Part shown: piece by piece, positions 18,201 to 25,306 of the stretch
How the letters are laid out: each line of letters opens with the position of its first letter
Position numbering within the stretch: position 1 is the stretch's first letter
Assembly: GCA_963788225.1 (NCBI GenBank)
Contig: CAWBGI010000007.1
Location: 385,519 to 449,518, forward strand
DNA length: 64,000 nucleotides
Source: Sulfotelmatobacter sp963788225
GTDB lineage: Bacteria; Acidobacteriota; Terriglobia; Terriglobales; Acidobacteriaceae
Direction of reading: 5' to 3'
Notes under the pieces: model-generated
Seen by the model: only the letters and a program-made list of their open reading frames with translations
What the model was told of the DNA's origin: nothing
The model's database searches: none
Translations under genes and position numbers: made by a program

Positions 18201-18812
18201 TTTGTTTTGCGTGATGTACTGGAATTTCTTCAGGTGCTCGCGGGCGTGGTCGAGATCGGCCGACTGCTGGTAGGCGCGTGACAATCCAAACTCGGCGGAG
18301 GCGTGCAGTGGGTTGAGTTGCAGCGCGTGCTGGAAGGCCCCAATGGCCTGCGGAAATTGTTTGGCCTGCACATAGGATGCGCCCAGGAAATACCAGGTGT
18401 CGGCGTCGTTCGCATCGATTTCGACTACGTGGTGAAAGGCGTCAATCGCGGCCTGAGCGTCTCCAGTATTTTTAGCCAGCAGGCCGAGGTTGTACCATGC
18501 ATTCGGATTCTTAGGATCCCGCTTGAGCGCGTCTTCCAGCGCGGCCCTGGCTTGGTCGATCTTCTGCAGGCTGAGAAGGGCGATGCCTTCATTCAGGCGC
18601 GCGATCGCCAGCTTGGGATCGAGTTCGGCTGCCTGCTGGAAGGACTTAAGCGCTTTCTCGAAAAGCTCCTGGTTCATGTACGCAGCACCCAGATTATTCA
18701 AGCGCCCGGCTTCGGCCGGATTTGGTTTGGGCTGAGTTTGCGGCGCAGTCGCGAACACGCCACATGCGGCCAGGAGTATGCCGGCCAAAGCTGCTGAAAT
18801 TCTGGGAGTCAT
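15225..18812 (-). CDS. TPR + FG-GAP + ASPIC/UnbV protein (CRTAC1-like), probable lipoprotein
   Basis: A large exported protein of about 1195 residues from the ATG at 18812. The N-terminus MTPRISAALAGILLAAC reads as a signal with a lipobox (LAAC). A longer reading from 18851 would bury it. Then come five TPR units (about 35-205), FG-GAP/VCBS calcium-loop repeats of the DYDGDGHLDL type (about 255-640), an ASPIC/UnbV segment (HWLRLSLKGL...VGLGDAKEADIVRMLWPTG), and an unassigned C-terminal domain of about 400 residues. Third gene of an operon with the cytochrome and the smaller CRTAC1 protein (8-9 base gaps). An insertion of repeat-derived sequence at 16384-16483 is translated in frame. Function unknown; a surface or periplasmic scaffold is plausible. 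Confidence 0.8.
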   Translation of the reverse strand: MTPRISAALAGILLAACGVFATAPQTQPKPNPAEAGRLNNLGAAYMNQELFEKALKSFQQAAELDPKLAIARLNEGIALLSLQKIDQARAALEDALKRDPKNPNAWYNLGLLAKNTGDAQAAIDAFHHVVEIDANDADTWYFLGASYVQAKQFPQAIGAFQHALQLNPLHASAEFGLSRAYQQSADLDHAREHLKKFQYITQNKIGAPMSLAYGEQGQYSRAVESPSAVLKAPAQIKVQFVDVTAQSGIVTKGSAVQEDNPADALGGGACFLDYDGDGHLDLFVTQGGPQGGLGLYHNLGNGKFEDATKAAALDPELRGSGCTAGDFDNDGATDLAVSFWGRPLALFHNEKNGKFNDVSTIAVRGTKPFYSAGLTFIDYDHDGDLDLYVSRTEASVGGSPRGLTGPGARPSMFRNNGDGSFTDVMSDLGLWGTPPGFTIGAVGTDYNNDRAVDIVLTDDGPTIFENPREGKFVRRKPWSAPMPGPTVGIAVLDYDHDGWMDLAFTHKGPPGLTLWRNNHGKSFDRVNLPETNWVRAFGVAAIDYDNDGWVDLVAVGETKEGKGEVRLFRNLGADGFKDVTADVGLDKIQLKEPRAIITGDYDGDGATDLLITQNHGPAMLLRNEGGNQNHWLRLSLKGLADNKSAIGTKVEVFAGGNRQKFEIAGSNGYLGQNSPYLTVGLGDAKEADIVRMLWPTGVLQDEINVAGDRQQNITEIDRRGSSCPTLFVWNGERYEFVADMLGAGVVGHWIGPGQRDIPRPVEYIKIDRDMIREKESHPSAGSGQAFSQNQGEVGHPQISPTTDDRRPTTTLSFRFMEPLEEAVYLDQVRLLAVDHPADIEVYPNEYFASNRPYPEFKVVVSESKDARPSAGAWDEHGHNVLPDLRKHRYFGDFALTQFQGFAQPHSLTLDLGESYRGGPLWLLLHGEVEYFSANSMYAASQAGIQAISPYLEALIGSEKDGKGKWVRVIEDMGFPAGGPRTMTADLTGKLPPGTQKIRITTNLQIYWDSILVSRTSQDFKNQTRSPRLTPVPLVRANLSFHGFPLKIEGTPPGNVNYIYEKVSATGPYTRPAGTYTRYGDVLPLLTALDDQLVVFGSGDEVRLDFDPSQLPALPQGWVRDYFFAAFGYEKDMDFYAAEGNFVAPLPFLRMGDYPYAPRKSYPLDDAHVNYLLEYNTRHMSGNEQRGYWFDYSSPR
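16384..16483. repeat. repeat DNA inserted in frame in the TPR-CRTAC1 gene
   Basis: 16384-16415 is a run of GTCGTCG-type units, and 16460-16483 carries the CCTTCGGCAGGCTCAGGGC-type element (reverse strand) that is common as dispersed intergenic repeat in many bacteria. Both are read as the low-complexity peptide from SHPSAGSGQAF to PTTDDRRPTTT, between the MIREK and LSFRFMEP parts of the protein. Confidence 0.65.
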
Positions 18813-18859
18813 TTGATCAAGAGATTTAAACACAGAGGCACGGGGGAACACAGGGTAAA

Positions 18860-20626
18860 TCAGCCCTTCGACGATTTTGATTGCGGTCCATAAACGCGTG
18901 TGCCTACGACGCCCTTGCCTTCTTCGACCGTGACGGTTTGTCCAGCATTGACATTCGAGAGCTTGTCAACTTCTCCGCTGGGCCATTGAATCTCAATGCT
19001 CTCGGCCTTCGTTTGCGCGCCCAAACCGAACGTAAGCACGAGTTCGCTCTGCGAAAGATAGCTTGATCCGGAGCGCAGCATTTTCCATTGCTTGTCTCCC
19101 CCCGAAGAGATATGCACAACCGCGCCGATGCCGTCACGGTTTGACTTTGTCCCCACCAACTTGAGACGCAGGCTATGATTCGTGTCGCCCTCATTGTGAA
19201 ATAAATAAGCCGGACCCGCGTTGGTGGTGATGAGAACATCCAGAAAACCGTCGTTATCGATATCGGCATAAGCCGCGCCGCGCGCTACTCTCGGCGCGGC
19301 AAAGGCTTGCCCCATTTGCGCCGTCACTTCCTGGAACTTGCCTCCGCCCAGATTGCGAAACAGATGCGCAGGCTCGGCATAGCTCACGCGCTTTTGCACC
19401 CGCTCGATCTGGTCTTCGATATGGCCGTCAGCGACGAAAATGTCGGGCCAGCCGTCGTTGTCGTAGTCGAAAAAGAAACAGCCGAATCCTAGCGTGACCA
19501 GCGTGGCGCGTCCGACCTCAGATTGCGGAGCCTCATCTACAAACAAGCCGTTGCCCTCGTTATGGTAGAGCGAGACCATCTGATTGGAGAAGTTGCTGAT
19601 GATCACGCTGGAATGACCGCTGCGGTCGTAGTCGGCGGCATCGACGCCCATGCCGGCGCGCGCCACGCCGTCTTCGCTGAACGCTATACCAGAGGTCATG
19701 CCACGCTCTTCAAAAGTTCCATCTTTCTTGTTCAGGTAAAGCTTGTTGGGTTGAGTATCATTGGCGATCAGAATATCAAGCCAGCCGTCGGCGTTGTAAT
19801 CGAAGATGGCGATGCCGAGGCTCTTCGAGGTCGGATCGCCGAGCCCTGCTTTCCGAGTAGCATCTTCAAACTTGCCGCCGCCGAGGTTGTGCCACAACCG
19901 CACCGACGTTCCCTTGTACGATTCCGGCGTGCAATACGATTTGTGCGCGCCGTCAAGTGTGCAGTAGAGATCGGTCTGCTCCGTCCATTGCACGTAGTTC
20001 GCGACCACTAGATCGAGTTTGCCGTCGCGGTCGTAATCGACCCAGGCGGCACTGGTCGAGAACTCGTTGGGTCCCCACATACCGGCTGTTTTGGTGACGT
20101 CGGTGAAGGTGCCGTTGCCGTTGTTGTGAAATAGATGGCTCTGGCCTAGCGCAGTGATGAAGATGTCGTCGAAGCCGTCGTTGTCGTAGTCGCCGACCGC
20201 GACTCCTAACCCGAACATGGGCACGGCCAATCCCGCCTTGCGGGTCACATCGGTAAAGGTTCCGTCGCGGTTGTTGTGATATAGCTTTGGAGTTGTCGGC
20301 CCGCCATGCGGGTGACCGGGCCAGTCCTCGCCATTGACCAGCAAAATGTCGGGGTAGCCGTCGTTGTCGTAATCAATGAAGGCGCAACCCGGGCCCATAG
20401 TTTCGGGCAGCCACTTTTTTCCGAAAGCGCCGTTGTTGTGAGTGAAGTGAATGCCGGCTTGAGCGGTGATGTCGCGGAAGTGGACTTGCTGGGCCGAAAG
20501 CGCGCCAGCAAAAAGCAAAATCCACCACAGAGACACAGAGACACGGAGAAATGCAGAAGCAAACTTGCGGCTTTGTCTGTGACTCTGTGACTCTGTGGTG
20601 AACATCACTTGGATGGCGCCCCTCAT
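18860..20626 (-). CDS. CRTAC1-family FG-GAP/ASPIC-UnbV exported protein
   Basis: A 588-residue exported beta-propeller protein. The ATG at 20626 overlaps the stop of the cytochrome gene (ATGA). The first 27 residues are basic and Ser-rich, then VSLWWILLFAGALSA is the signal core with cleavage before QQVHF. Seven or so FG-GAP units follow (FIDYDNDGYPDILL and similar, each with the DxDxDG calcium loop), ending in ASPIC/UnbV (GIGAVVHI...WPSGEVDKL). The signal-peptide region is encoded by an inverted-arm repeat (20522-20601), and an in-frame ATG at 20605 would also work as start. Works with its operon neighbours on the outside of the cell; the biochemical role is not known. Confidence 0.82.
   Translation of the reverse strand: MRGAIQVMFTTESQSHRQSRKFASAFLRVSVSLWWILLFAGALSAQQVHFRDITAQAGIHFTHNNGAFGKKWLPETMGPGCAFIDYDNDGYPDILLVNGEDWPGHPHGGPTTPKLYHNNRDGTFTDVTRKAGLAVPMFGLGVAVGDYDNDGFDDIFITALGQSHLFHNNGNGTFTDVTKTAGMWGPNEFSTSAAWVDYDRDGKLDLVVANYVQWTEQTDLYCTLDGAHKSYCTPESYKGTSVRLWHNLGGGKFEDATRKAGLGDPTSKSLGIAIFDYNADGWLDILIANDTQPNKLYLNKKDGTFEERGMTSGIAFSEDGVARAGMGVDAADYDRSGHSSVIISNFSNQMVSLYHNEGNGLFVDEAPQSEVGRATLVTLGFGCFFFDYDNDGWPDIFVADGHIEDQIERVQKRVSYAEPAHLFRNLGGGKFQEVTAQMGQAFAAPRVARGAAYADIDNDGFLDVLITTNAGPAYLFHNEGDTNHSLRLKLVGTKSNRDGIGAVVHISSGGDKQWKMLRSGSSYLSQSELVLTFGLGAQTKAESIEIQWPSGEVDKLSNVNAGQTVTVEEGKGVVGTRVYGPQSKSSKG
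20522..20601. repeat. inverted-arm repeat, CACAGAGA type, inside a signal-peptide coding region
   Basis: Left arm CCACAGAGACACAGAGACAC (20523-20542 region) and right arm CTGTGACTCTGTGACTCTG (20577-20597 region) are inverted copies of one short unit. The repeat begins about 20 bases after the cytochrome stop at 20623 and is translated as the signal peptide region of the CRTAC1 protein. A one-arm relative lies at 18827-18857. Confidence 0.65.
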
Positions 20627-23466
20627 CGCGAGCCACCAGCGTCCCCAGACACGACTGTTCTCACCGGCTTCAAATTCAGCGCCGGCAGCGGAACGGATAC
20701 GTGCTCGTGAATGGCCTGCCTTTCGTTGTTATCTTCGGGATGCAATCGGCGATAGGGTCCCGTAATTGCCTGGGACGATTCGTCGGCTTTGAATCGCAGG
20801 TACCGCTCCTGATGTTCTTTCGCAAGCTTTTCGTTGCCCAAACCGCTGTAACATAGCATTAGGTTATAGTGCGCCTGCAGATCTTCGGGATCAATCGCGA
20901 ACACGGATTGCAAGACATTCACCGCCTCGGAATATTTTCGCTGCAGGAAAAGAATGCGTCCCAGATCGTTGAGCGCGACGCGGTCGCGCGGATATTGAGC
21001 CAGAACGCTGCGCAATCCCCTGGCCGCGCCTTCATAGTTGCCGTCAGCGCGCAGCACTCGGGCATAAAAGAAGTTGGCGCGAGCCAGATTTGGAGACAAG
21101 ACCAGCGCCTTCTCGAGCACCATGCGAGCGCGCTCCATGTCGCCTTCCTGCACAGCCGCGCGTCCGATGTTCACCCAGCCATCGGGATTGCTTGGGTCGG
21201 CTTCAGTCACTTTCTGGAACGCCGCGGCTGCAGCTTTCAAATCGCCTTGCAGGAACAGGCCGATTCCATAGTCGTTCCAGCGCTGCCATTCGTCTTTCCG
21301 TACGATGGTCTTCGGCTCGGGAGTGGGAGCGTTGTGTCCCACGACAGACAGCGTCACTTCGTCTTCCGCAACCGCAACGATGGGCAGGTCGGGTATTCTT
21401 TCCTGCTTCGCCGAAACTCCGCTCAGCGATGCCGTGAACACTGTCGGGCGATCGTCGTAGTCAGGTGCGACCGAGTTCGGTGCTCCCGTGTCGGGTTGCC
21501 CGGCGAAGGCTTCATGCGTGCCATACCACGAAAATTTCCTGTAGCAGAGGCGCGCGTGTAGAGTGATCTTGTTGCCTGTGTTCTCAGGAATCGAAATTCG
21601 GTAATGCACGGTGTCAGCCGCGCCAGGGGGAATGAGCCGCACATACACCACTGCCCGCGTCGCCCAAGCGTTACGCTTGTTGATGGGGTTGCCGTGCGCG
21701 TCTATCTGCAGCGAGCGGTAGAAGTGCGCACCTTTTTCCACCGGACCTTTGCCATCATCTTCGACCATGCCGCTCCAGAAGATGGTCTGGCCCCTGTCGT
21801 CAGTGGCTTTGAGTTCAAGCCATGTATCATAAGCGTCAACCGTGCCGCCGGGGAAAAAGTGTCCAACCTTTTTCGTACGCACAACCACATCGACGCGCAG
21901 CGTGTCGCCGCGGCGCAGCACGGGCTGCACGCGGTTCAACGGCGCCGTGACCGGAGCAACTTCGCCGCCAGTACCAGGAGTGATTTTGGTTTCCGCTTCT
22001 TCGCCGACCGCGAAAGTTGTCGCGAGATCCGATTGACTCCCCGCACCTGACTTCGGGGGTGGCTCCGCAGGGGATAGCGCAAAGATATCCACCGTGAGCG
22101 CGCCGCTTTTCAGGAATCCTTCCGTGAGTTTCAACTGTGCATCATCTCCATTTGCTGTGGGCACGGCGGTGTTTGCGCCGGGGAATCGATGCGAGTGCAC
22201 GAACCCGTTGATATTGCCTGCGTCCTCGGAAGACTCCATGGGCATGTGGCAATCCGCGCACTGCTGTGGCTTCGGCGGATAGTAGAATGAGCGCGCGCCT
22301 TGCCCGGAGACTCCACTGGCTTGCCAGTTGTCGTACTCGTTGAAGCCGCGGAACCAGCGGTAATGATTCACCGGCACATCGAGGTGCACCTTGTGGCAAG
22401 TCGAACAGAACTCGGCCGTCTGCGTGCGCATGAATGGTTTTAGAAACACGCGGCGGTGCGGCTCGGGATTCAGACGTATCAGGAAATCGTGCAACGCGCG
22501 CGCGATCGGATTCTGCGCGGCTGCCAACTCGTGCAGCTTGGGATACTCGAGATAAAAATCGGCCTGGCCCATCGTGCTCTTCACGTGGGCAATGGAGTGG
22601 CACATCATGCAGCCCAGCCCGGCCTGCGATTCGGGCCGGTGCACAATCTGCTTGATCGGCGTATCCATCAAGCCGCTGTAGAGCAGGGCCGGATCGTGGC
22701 ATCCGCCGCACCATTTCGAAGGCTTGGAGCCGATCGTATCCTGCATGTACTCGACCGACTTGCGGTACCACTGATTGTTGAACGAAGAAAAATGGTGCGC
22801 CGAACTGAACCATTGATTGTAGATATCTTCGTGGCACCGTTTGCAGGAGTCGGACTCCATGAAAAACTTGCTGGGAATTTTCTGCTTGCCGTAAACCTGC
22901 GCGGAACTTGGGAAGAACGCACCCTCAGGCCCGTCGCCTTCGCCGTTCATGTTGTCGGGAGGCATGTTTGGATTCTGGATGCGGACGCGCGTTTGCCAGC
23001 TTTCGCGGACATAACGCGCACCGTAGCCCATGACCGCAACCGTTGCTAGACAAAGGGCGGCGCGCAAGAGAGATGTGGCGGCTTGCGAAGAACTACGCCG
23101 TCCCAGTTTGTCGGCGATTAGAAGGGCAACTCCGGCGAGCGAGATCACGATGTGAAAGTAAAGCCACTTCCACTCCATTCGCGGCGTGCCAGTCTTGATC
23201 AAGATGAGGCCCAGAATAGCGCCAGCCGCCACCAGCAGCCATCCCGCGCCGGCAAGAATGCTTCCCTCCCTTAGCAGACGAATCAGCAGCAGAGCGAGCA
23301 GTATTGCAGCAACTACACCGCCCAGCGCATGCAACAGCACCACTCCGGCGTAGATAATGTTTGGCTGCGGGAAGGTGTAGAGGTAGGCGGCTGAAACAAA
23401 CAGAAATAGGAGGAGCCAGGACAAGGCTCGACTGACGAAACCCTCGGATGAGGAGGCTTCTCGCAT
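20623..23466 (-). CDS. membrane-anchored pentahaem cytochrome c with TPR domain
   Basis: A 947-residue redox protein. Five hydrophobic helices (about 11-30, 38-62, 72-90, 101-118, 136-150) precede a periplasmic part with five CxxCH haem sites: CKRCH (208-212), CGGCH (253-257), CMMCH (286-290), CSTCH (354-358), CADCH (403-407). A beta-rich region (about 450-700) follows, then at least three TPR units (about 735-870). The C-terminus LNLKPVRTVVSG is short. First gene of a three-gene operon with two CRTAC1 proteins. It probably moves electrons from the membrane to a periplasmic or surface partner. The architecture of membrane helices, multihaem domain and TPR in one chain is uncommon. Confidence 0.82.
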   Translation of the reverse strand: MREASSSEGFVSRALSWLLLFLFVSAAYLYTFPQPNIIYAGVVLLHALGGVVAAILLALLLIRLLREGSILAGAGWLLVAAGAILGLILIKTGTPRMEWKWLYFHIVISLAGVALLIADKLGRRSSSQAATSLLRAALCLATVAVMGYGARYVRESWQTRVRIQNPNMPPDNMNGEGDGPEGAFFPSSAQVYGKQKIPSKFFMESDSCKRCHEDIYNQWFSSAHHFSSFNNQWYRKSVEYMQDTIGSKPSKWCGGCHDPALLYSGLMDTPIKQIVHRPESQAGLGCMMCHSIAHVKSTMGQADFYLEYPKLHELAAAQNPIARALHDFLIRLNPEPHRRVFLKPFMRTQTAEFCSTCHKVHLDVPVNHYRWFRGFNEYDNWQASGVSGQGARSFYYPPKPQQCADCHMPMESSEDAGNINGFVHSHRFPGANTAVPTANGDDAQLKLTEGFLKSGALTVDIFALSPAEPPPKSGAGSQSDLATTFAVGEEAETKITPGTGGEVAPVTAPLNRVQPVLRRGDTLRVDVVVRTKKVGHFFPGGTVDAYDTWLELKATDDRGQTIFWSGMVEDDGKGPVEKGAHFYRSLQIDAHGNPINKRNAWATRAVVYVRLIPPGAADTVHYRISIPENTGNKITLHARLCYRKFSWYGTHEAFAGQPDTGAPNSVAPDYDDRPTVFTASLSGVSAKQERIPDLPIVAVAEDEVTLSVVGHNAPTPEPKTIVRKDEWQRWNDYGIGLFLQGDLKAAAAAFQKVTEADPSNPDGWVNIGRAAVQEGDMERARMVLEKALVLSPNLARANFFYARVLRADGNYEGAARGLRSVLAQYPRDRVALNDLGRILFLQRKYSEAVNVLQSVFAIDPEDLQAHYNLMLCYSGLGNEKLAKEHQERYLRFKADESSQAITGPYRRLHPEDNNERQAIHEHVSVPLPALNLKPVRTVVSGDAGGSR

Positions 23467-23576
23467 CGGAAATAGTGAGGCGTACGGTATCAGACTTCAG
23501 TTCCACAGTGACTGAAATCAGGTGGGAACCAACTTACTCAGATTGACGGGATGGGGAAATAGTCCAAAAATACTAT

Positions 23577-24347
23577 TCATTGCATGGAGCGATCGAGTAT
23601 GCGCTTTTCGTTGCCAGTGAGCGCGCGGTGGGCTCCCTTCGCAAGGTTGCCTAGTTGCAGCGGTCCAAGGGCTACGCGCACCAGTCGCAATACTTCGACG
23701 CCCATGCCTTCCATCATGCGGCGGATATGGCGGTTCCTGCCTTCATCCAGAACAAGTTCGAGCCAGCAATTCTTCTGCCCTGCGCGCAAGAGGCGGGCCT
23801 GCTTCGCGCGCAGCACTTCCCCGTCTTTCGCTCTGACTCCCAGAACCAGCGTTTGGAGAAACGCCTCATCCGTGACGGTTGCCACTTGCACGTGGTAGAT
23901 CTTATTCAAGTGCGTTTCAGGGGCCGTAATTCGCGCGCCCCATTCGGAATCGTTGGTCAGCAAGAGCAACCCTTCGCTGGCCTTGTCGAGGCGGCCCACC
24001 GGGGCAACCCACGGGAGTTCGTCTGGCAGTGAATCTCCATCAGACGAACTTTTGTTCAGCAATCCGTATATCGTCTCCCGCCCTTTTTCGTCCGATGCCG
24101 TCGTTATCACACCGCGAGGCTTGTTCATCATGACGTAGATCCTGCGTTGTTCTTCAATCACTTTTCCGTCAACGGCGATCTGATCACGTGTCCCCAAAAC
24201 CGGCGTTTCGGGGTCGCGCCGGATCCTTCCGTTCAGGCTCACGCGGCCGCTGCGAATCATCTCGGTGGCATGGGACCGCGAACAGTAGCCACGCTTCGAC
24301 AAGGCGCGCGCCAAGCCGATCTTGCGGGCTGTTTCAATCTCGCTCAC
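23577..24347 (-). CDS. 16S/23S rRNA pseudouridine synthase, RsuA/RluB family
   Basis: A 256-residue RNA-modifying enzyme. An N-terminal S4 RNA-binding domain (about 11-58: LARALSKRGYCSRSHATEMI...GRVSLNG) is followed by the catalytic domain with GRLDKASEGLLLLTND, where the Asp is the nucleophile, then KIYHVQV and GRNRHIRRMMEGMG near the C-terminus. It isomerises a uridine in ribosomal RNA; RluB, RluE, RluF and RsuA share this core and differ in target, so a symbol is withheld. It is divergent from the rhodanese gene. Confidence 0.9.
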   Translation of the reverse strand: MSEIETARKIGLARALSKRGYCSRSHATEMIRSGRVSLNGRIRRDPETPVLGTRDQIAVDGKVIEEQRRIYVMMNKPRGVITTASDEKGRETIYGLLNKSSSDGDSLPDELPWVAPVGRLDKASEGLLLLTNDSEWGARITAPETHLNKIYHVQVATVTDEAFLQTLVLGVRAKDGEVLRAKQARLLRAGQKNCWLELVLDEGRNRHIRRMMEGMGVEVLRLVRVALGPLQLGNLAKGAHRALTGNEKRILDRSMQ

Positions 24348-24368
24348 CCGATCATGCTAACCGAGAAC

Positions 24369-24476
24369 GCGGGCTTCGGCTTTCGGGCTTCGCCTTCCGC
24401 TCAGAACACCAACATTTGGCAAACGTTGTCCCGTCCACCGAAAGCCGGAGCCCGACAGCCGAAGCCCGAAGCCCGG
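24369..24476. repeat. inverted-arm repeat, GGGCTTCGGCTT type
   Basis: Left arm 24369-24395 (GGGCTTCGGCTTTCGGGCTT) and right arm 24438-24476 (CCGAAAGCCGGAGCC, GCCGAAGCCCGAAGCCC) are inverted. It fills the space between the divergent pseudouridine synthase and rhodanese genes, so here it is in a promoter region rather than after a stop. Confidence 0.65.
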
Positions 24477-24544
24477 TCGTCGATGCACGATCCGGCGACA
24501 CTTGGTACGATGATGTTCGTCGGCTCACTCGGAAAGGAGTTCTC

Positions 24545-24922
24545 ATGGCCCACCAACATCCGCCGCGCTTTTTGAAAATCGTAGACGACGCCAAGACCCG
24601 CGTGCGCGAAACCAACGTCGAGGAAGTGAAGAAGAAGATGGATCGCGGCGAGAAGTTCACTCTGGTGGATGTGCGCGAAGAGAGCGAATTCGCCAAGGAC
24701 CACCTGCCGGGCGCCGTACACCTGGGCAAAGGCGTCATCGAGCGCGACATCGAGGCCCGCGTGCCCGACCTGAATGCGGAGATTGTGCTTTACTGCGGCG
24801 GAGGTTTCCGCTCGGCGCTCGCCGCTGACAACCTGCAGAAGATGGGATATACGAATGTCATTTCGATGGATGGCGGCATTCGTGGCTGGCGGGAGAAGGG
24901 GTATCGGCTGACTAAGGACTGA
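24545..24922 (+). CDS. rhodanese-like domain protein
   Basis: A 125-residue single-domain rhodanese. VDVREESEF and HLPGAVHLG are the conserved CH2-type motifs, and CGGGFRS holds the presumed active-site Cys in a six-residue loop, followed by DGGIRGWREKGY. It would carry persulfide sulfur between donors and acceptors in the cytoplasm. The ATG is preceded by AAAGGAG at optimal spacing. A stretch of about 30 residues before the domain (KTRVRETNVEEVKKKMDRGE) is helical. Just after the stop, 24930-24960, is a degenerate GTACC-containing repeat. Confidence 0.88.
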   Translation: MAHQHPPRFLKIVDDAKTRVRETNVEEVKKKMDRGEKFTLVDVREESEFAKDHLPGAVHLGKGVIERDIEARVPDLNAEIVLYCGGGFRSALAADNLQKMGYTNVISMDGGIRGWREKGYRLTKD

Positions 24923-25306
24923 ACCGCAGTACCGAGCACCTGGTACCTAGTTCTGAGCGACACTGACGGCGGGATAAGAGCAGTGTCCAGTTTCGCCTGG
25001 GTACGCATTGACGGTCTGAGCCGAAAACGGCGGCCCACCTCAATCGCCAAATAATTGAAGCTATACGCATTTGCTACCGTGCGCAACGAGGTTGCAAGTT
25101 CTTGCACAGTTCCACCCTTGAAGAAGTTGCCGACGAGCATCTACATTGTGCGATTGGAACCTTGACCTGGTAAAACCCCCGTACTACACTTTGTTACCCC
25201 TCCCTCGGTGACTCCCAGTCACAAGGTGCTGCTCAAACTTCTCCCTCAGAGATATTTCGGAATATATACGTAAAAAAGAATCTCGAGGATTCGGTTGGAG
25301 GGTCGC
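24923..25306 (+). other. intergenic region, 384 bases, probable leader of the secreted hydrolase
   Basis: No convincing gene; a minus-strand open frame here overlaps the rhodanese gene and looks non-coding. The notable element is a perfect hairpin GTGACT-CCC-AGTCAC at 25208-25222, 85 bases before the hydrolase ATG, followed by GTGCTGCTCAA. AT-rich sequence around 25255-25277 could hold the promoter. Confidence 0.4.

Noticed and set aside
24790..25140. 116-codon minus-strand frame overlapping the rhodanese gene
   Set aside because: Overlaps the active-site end of a confident gene, has no ribosome site and no family resemblance.
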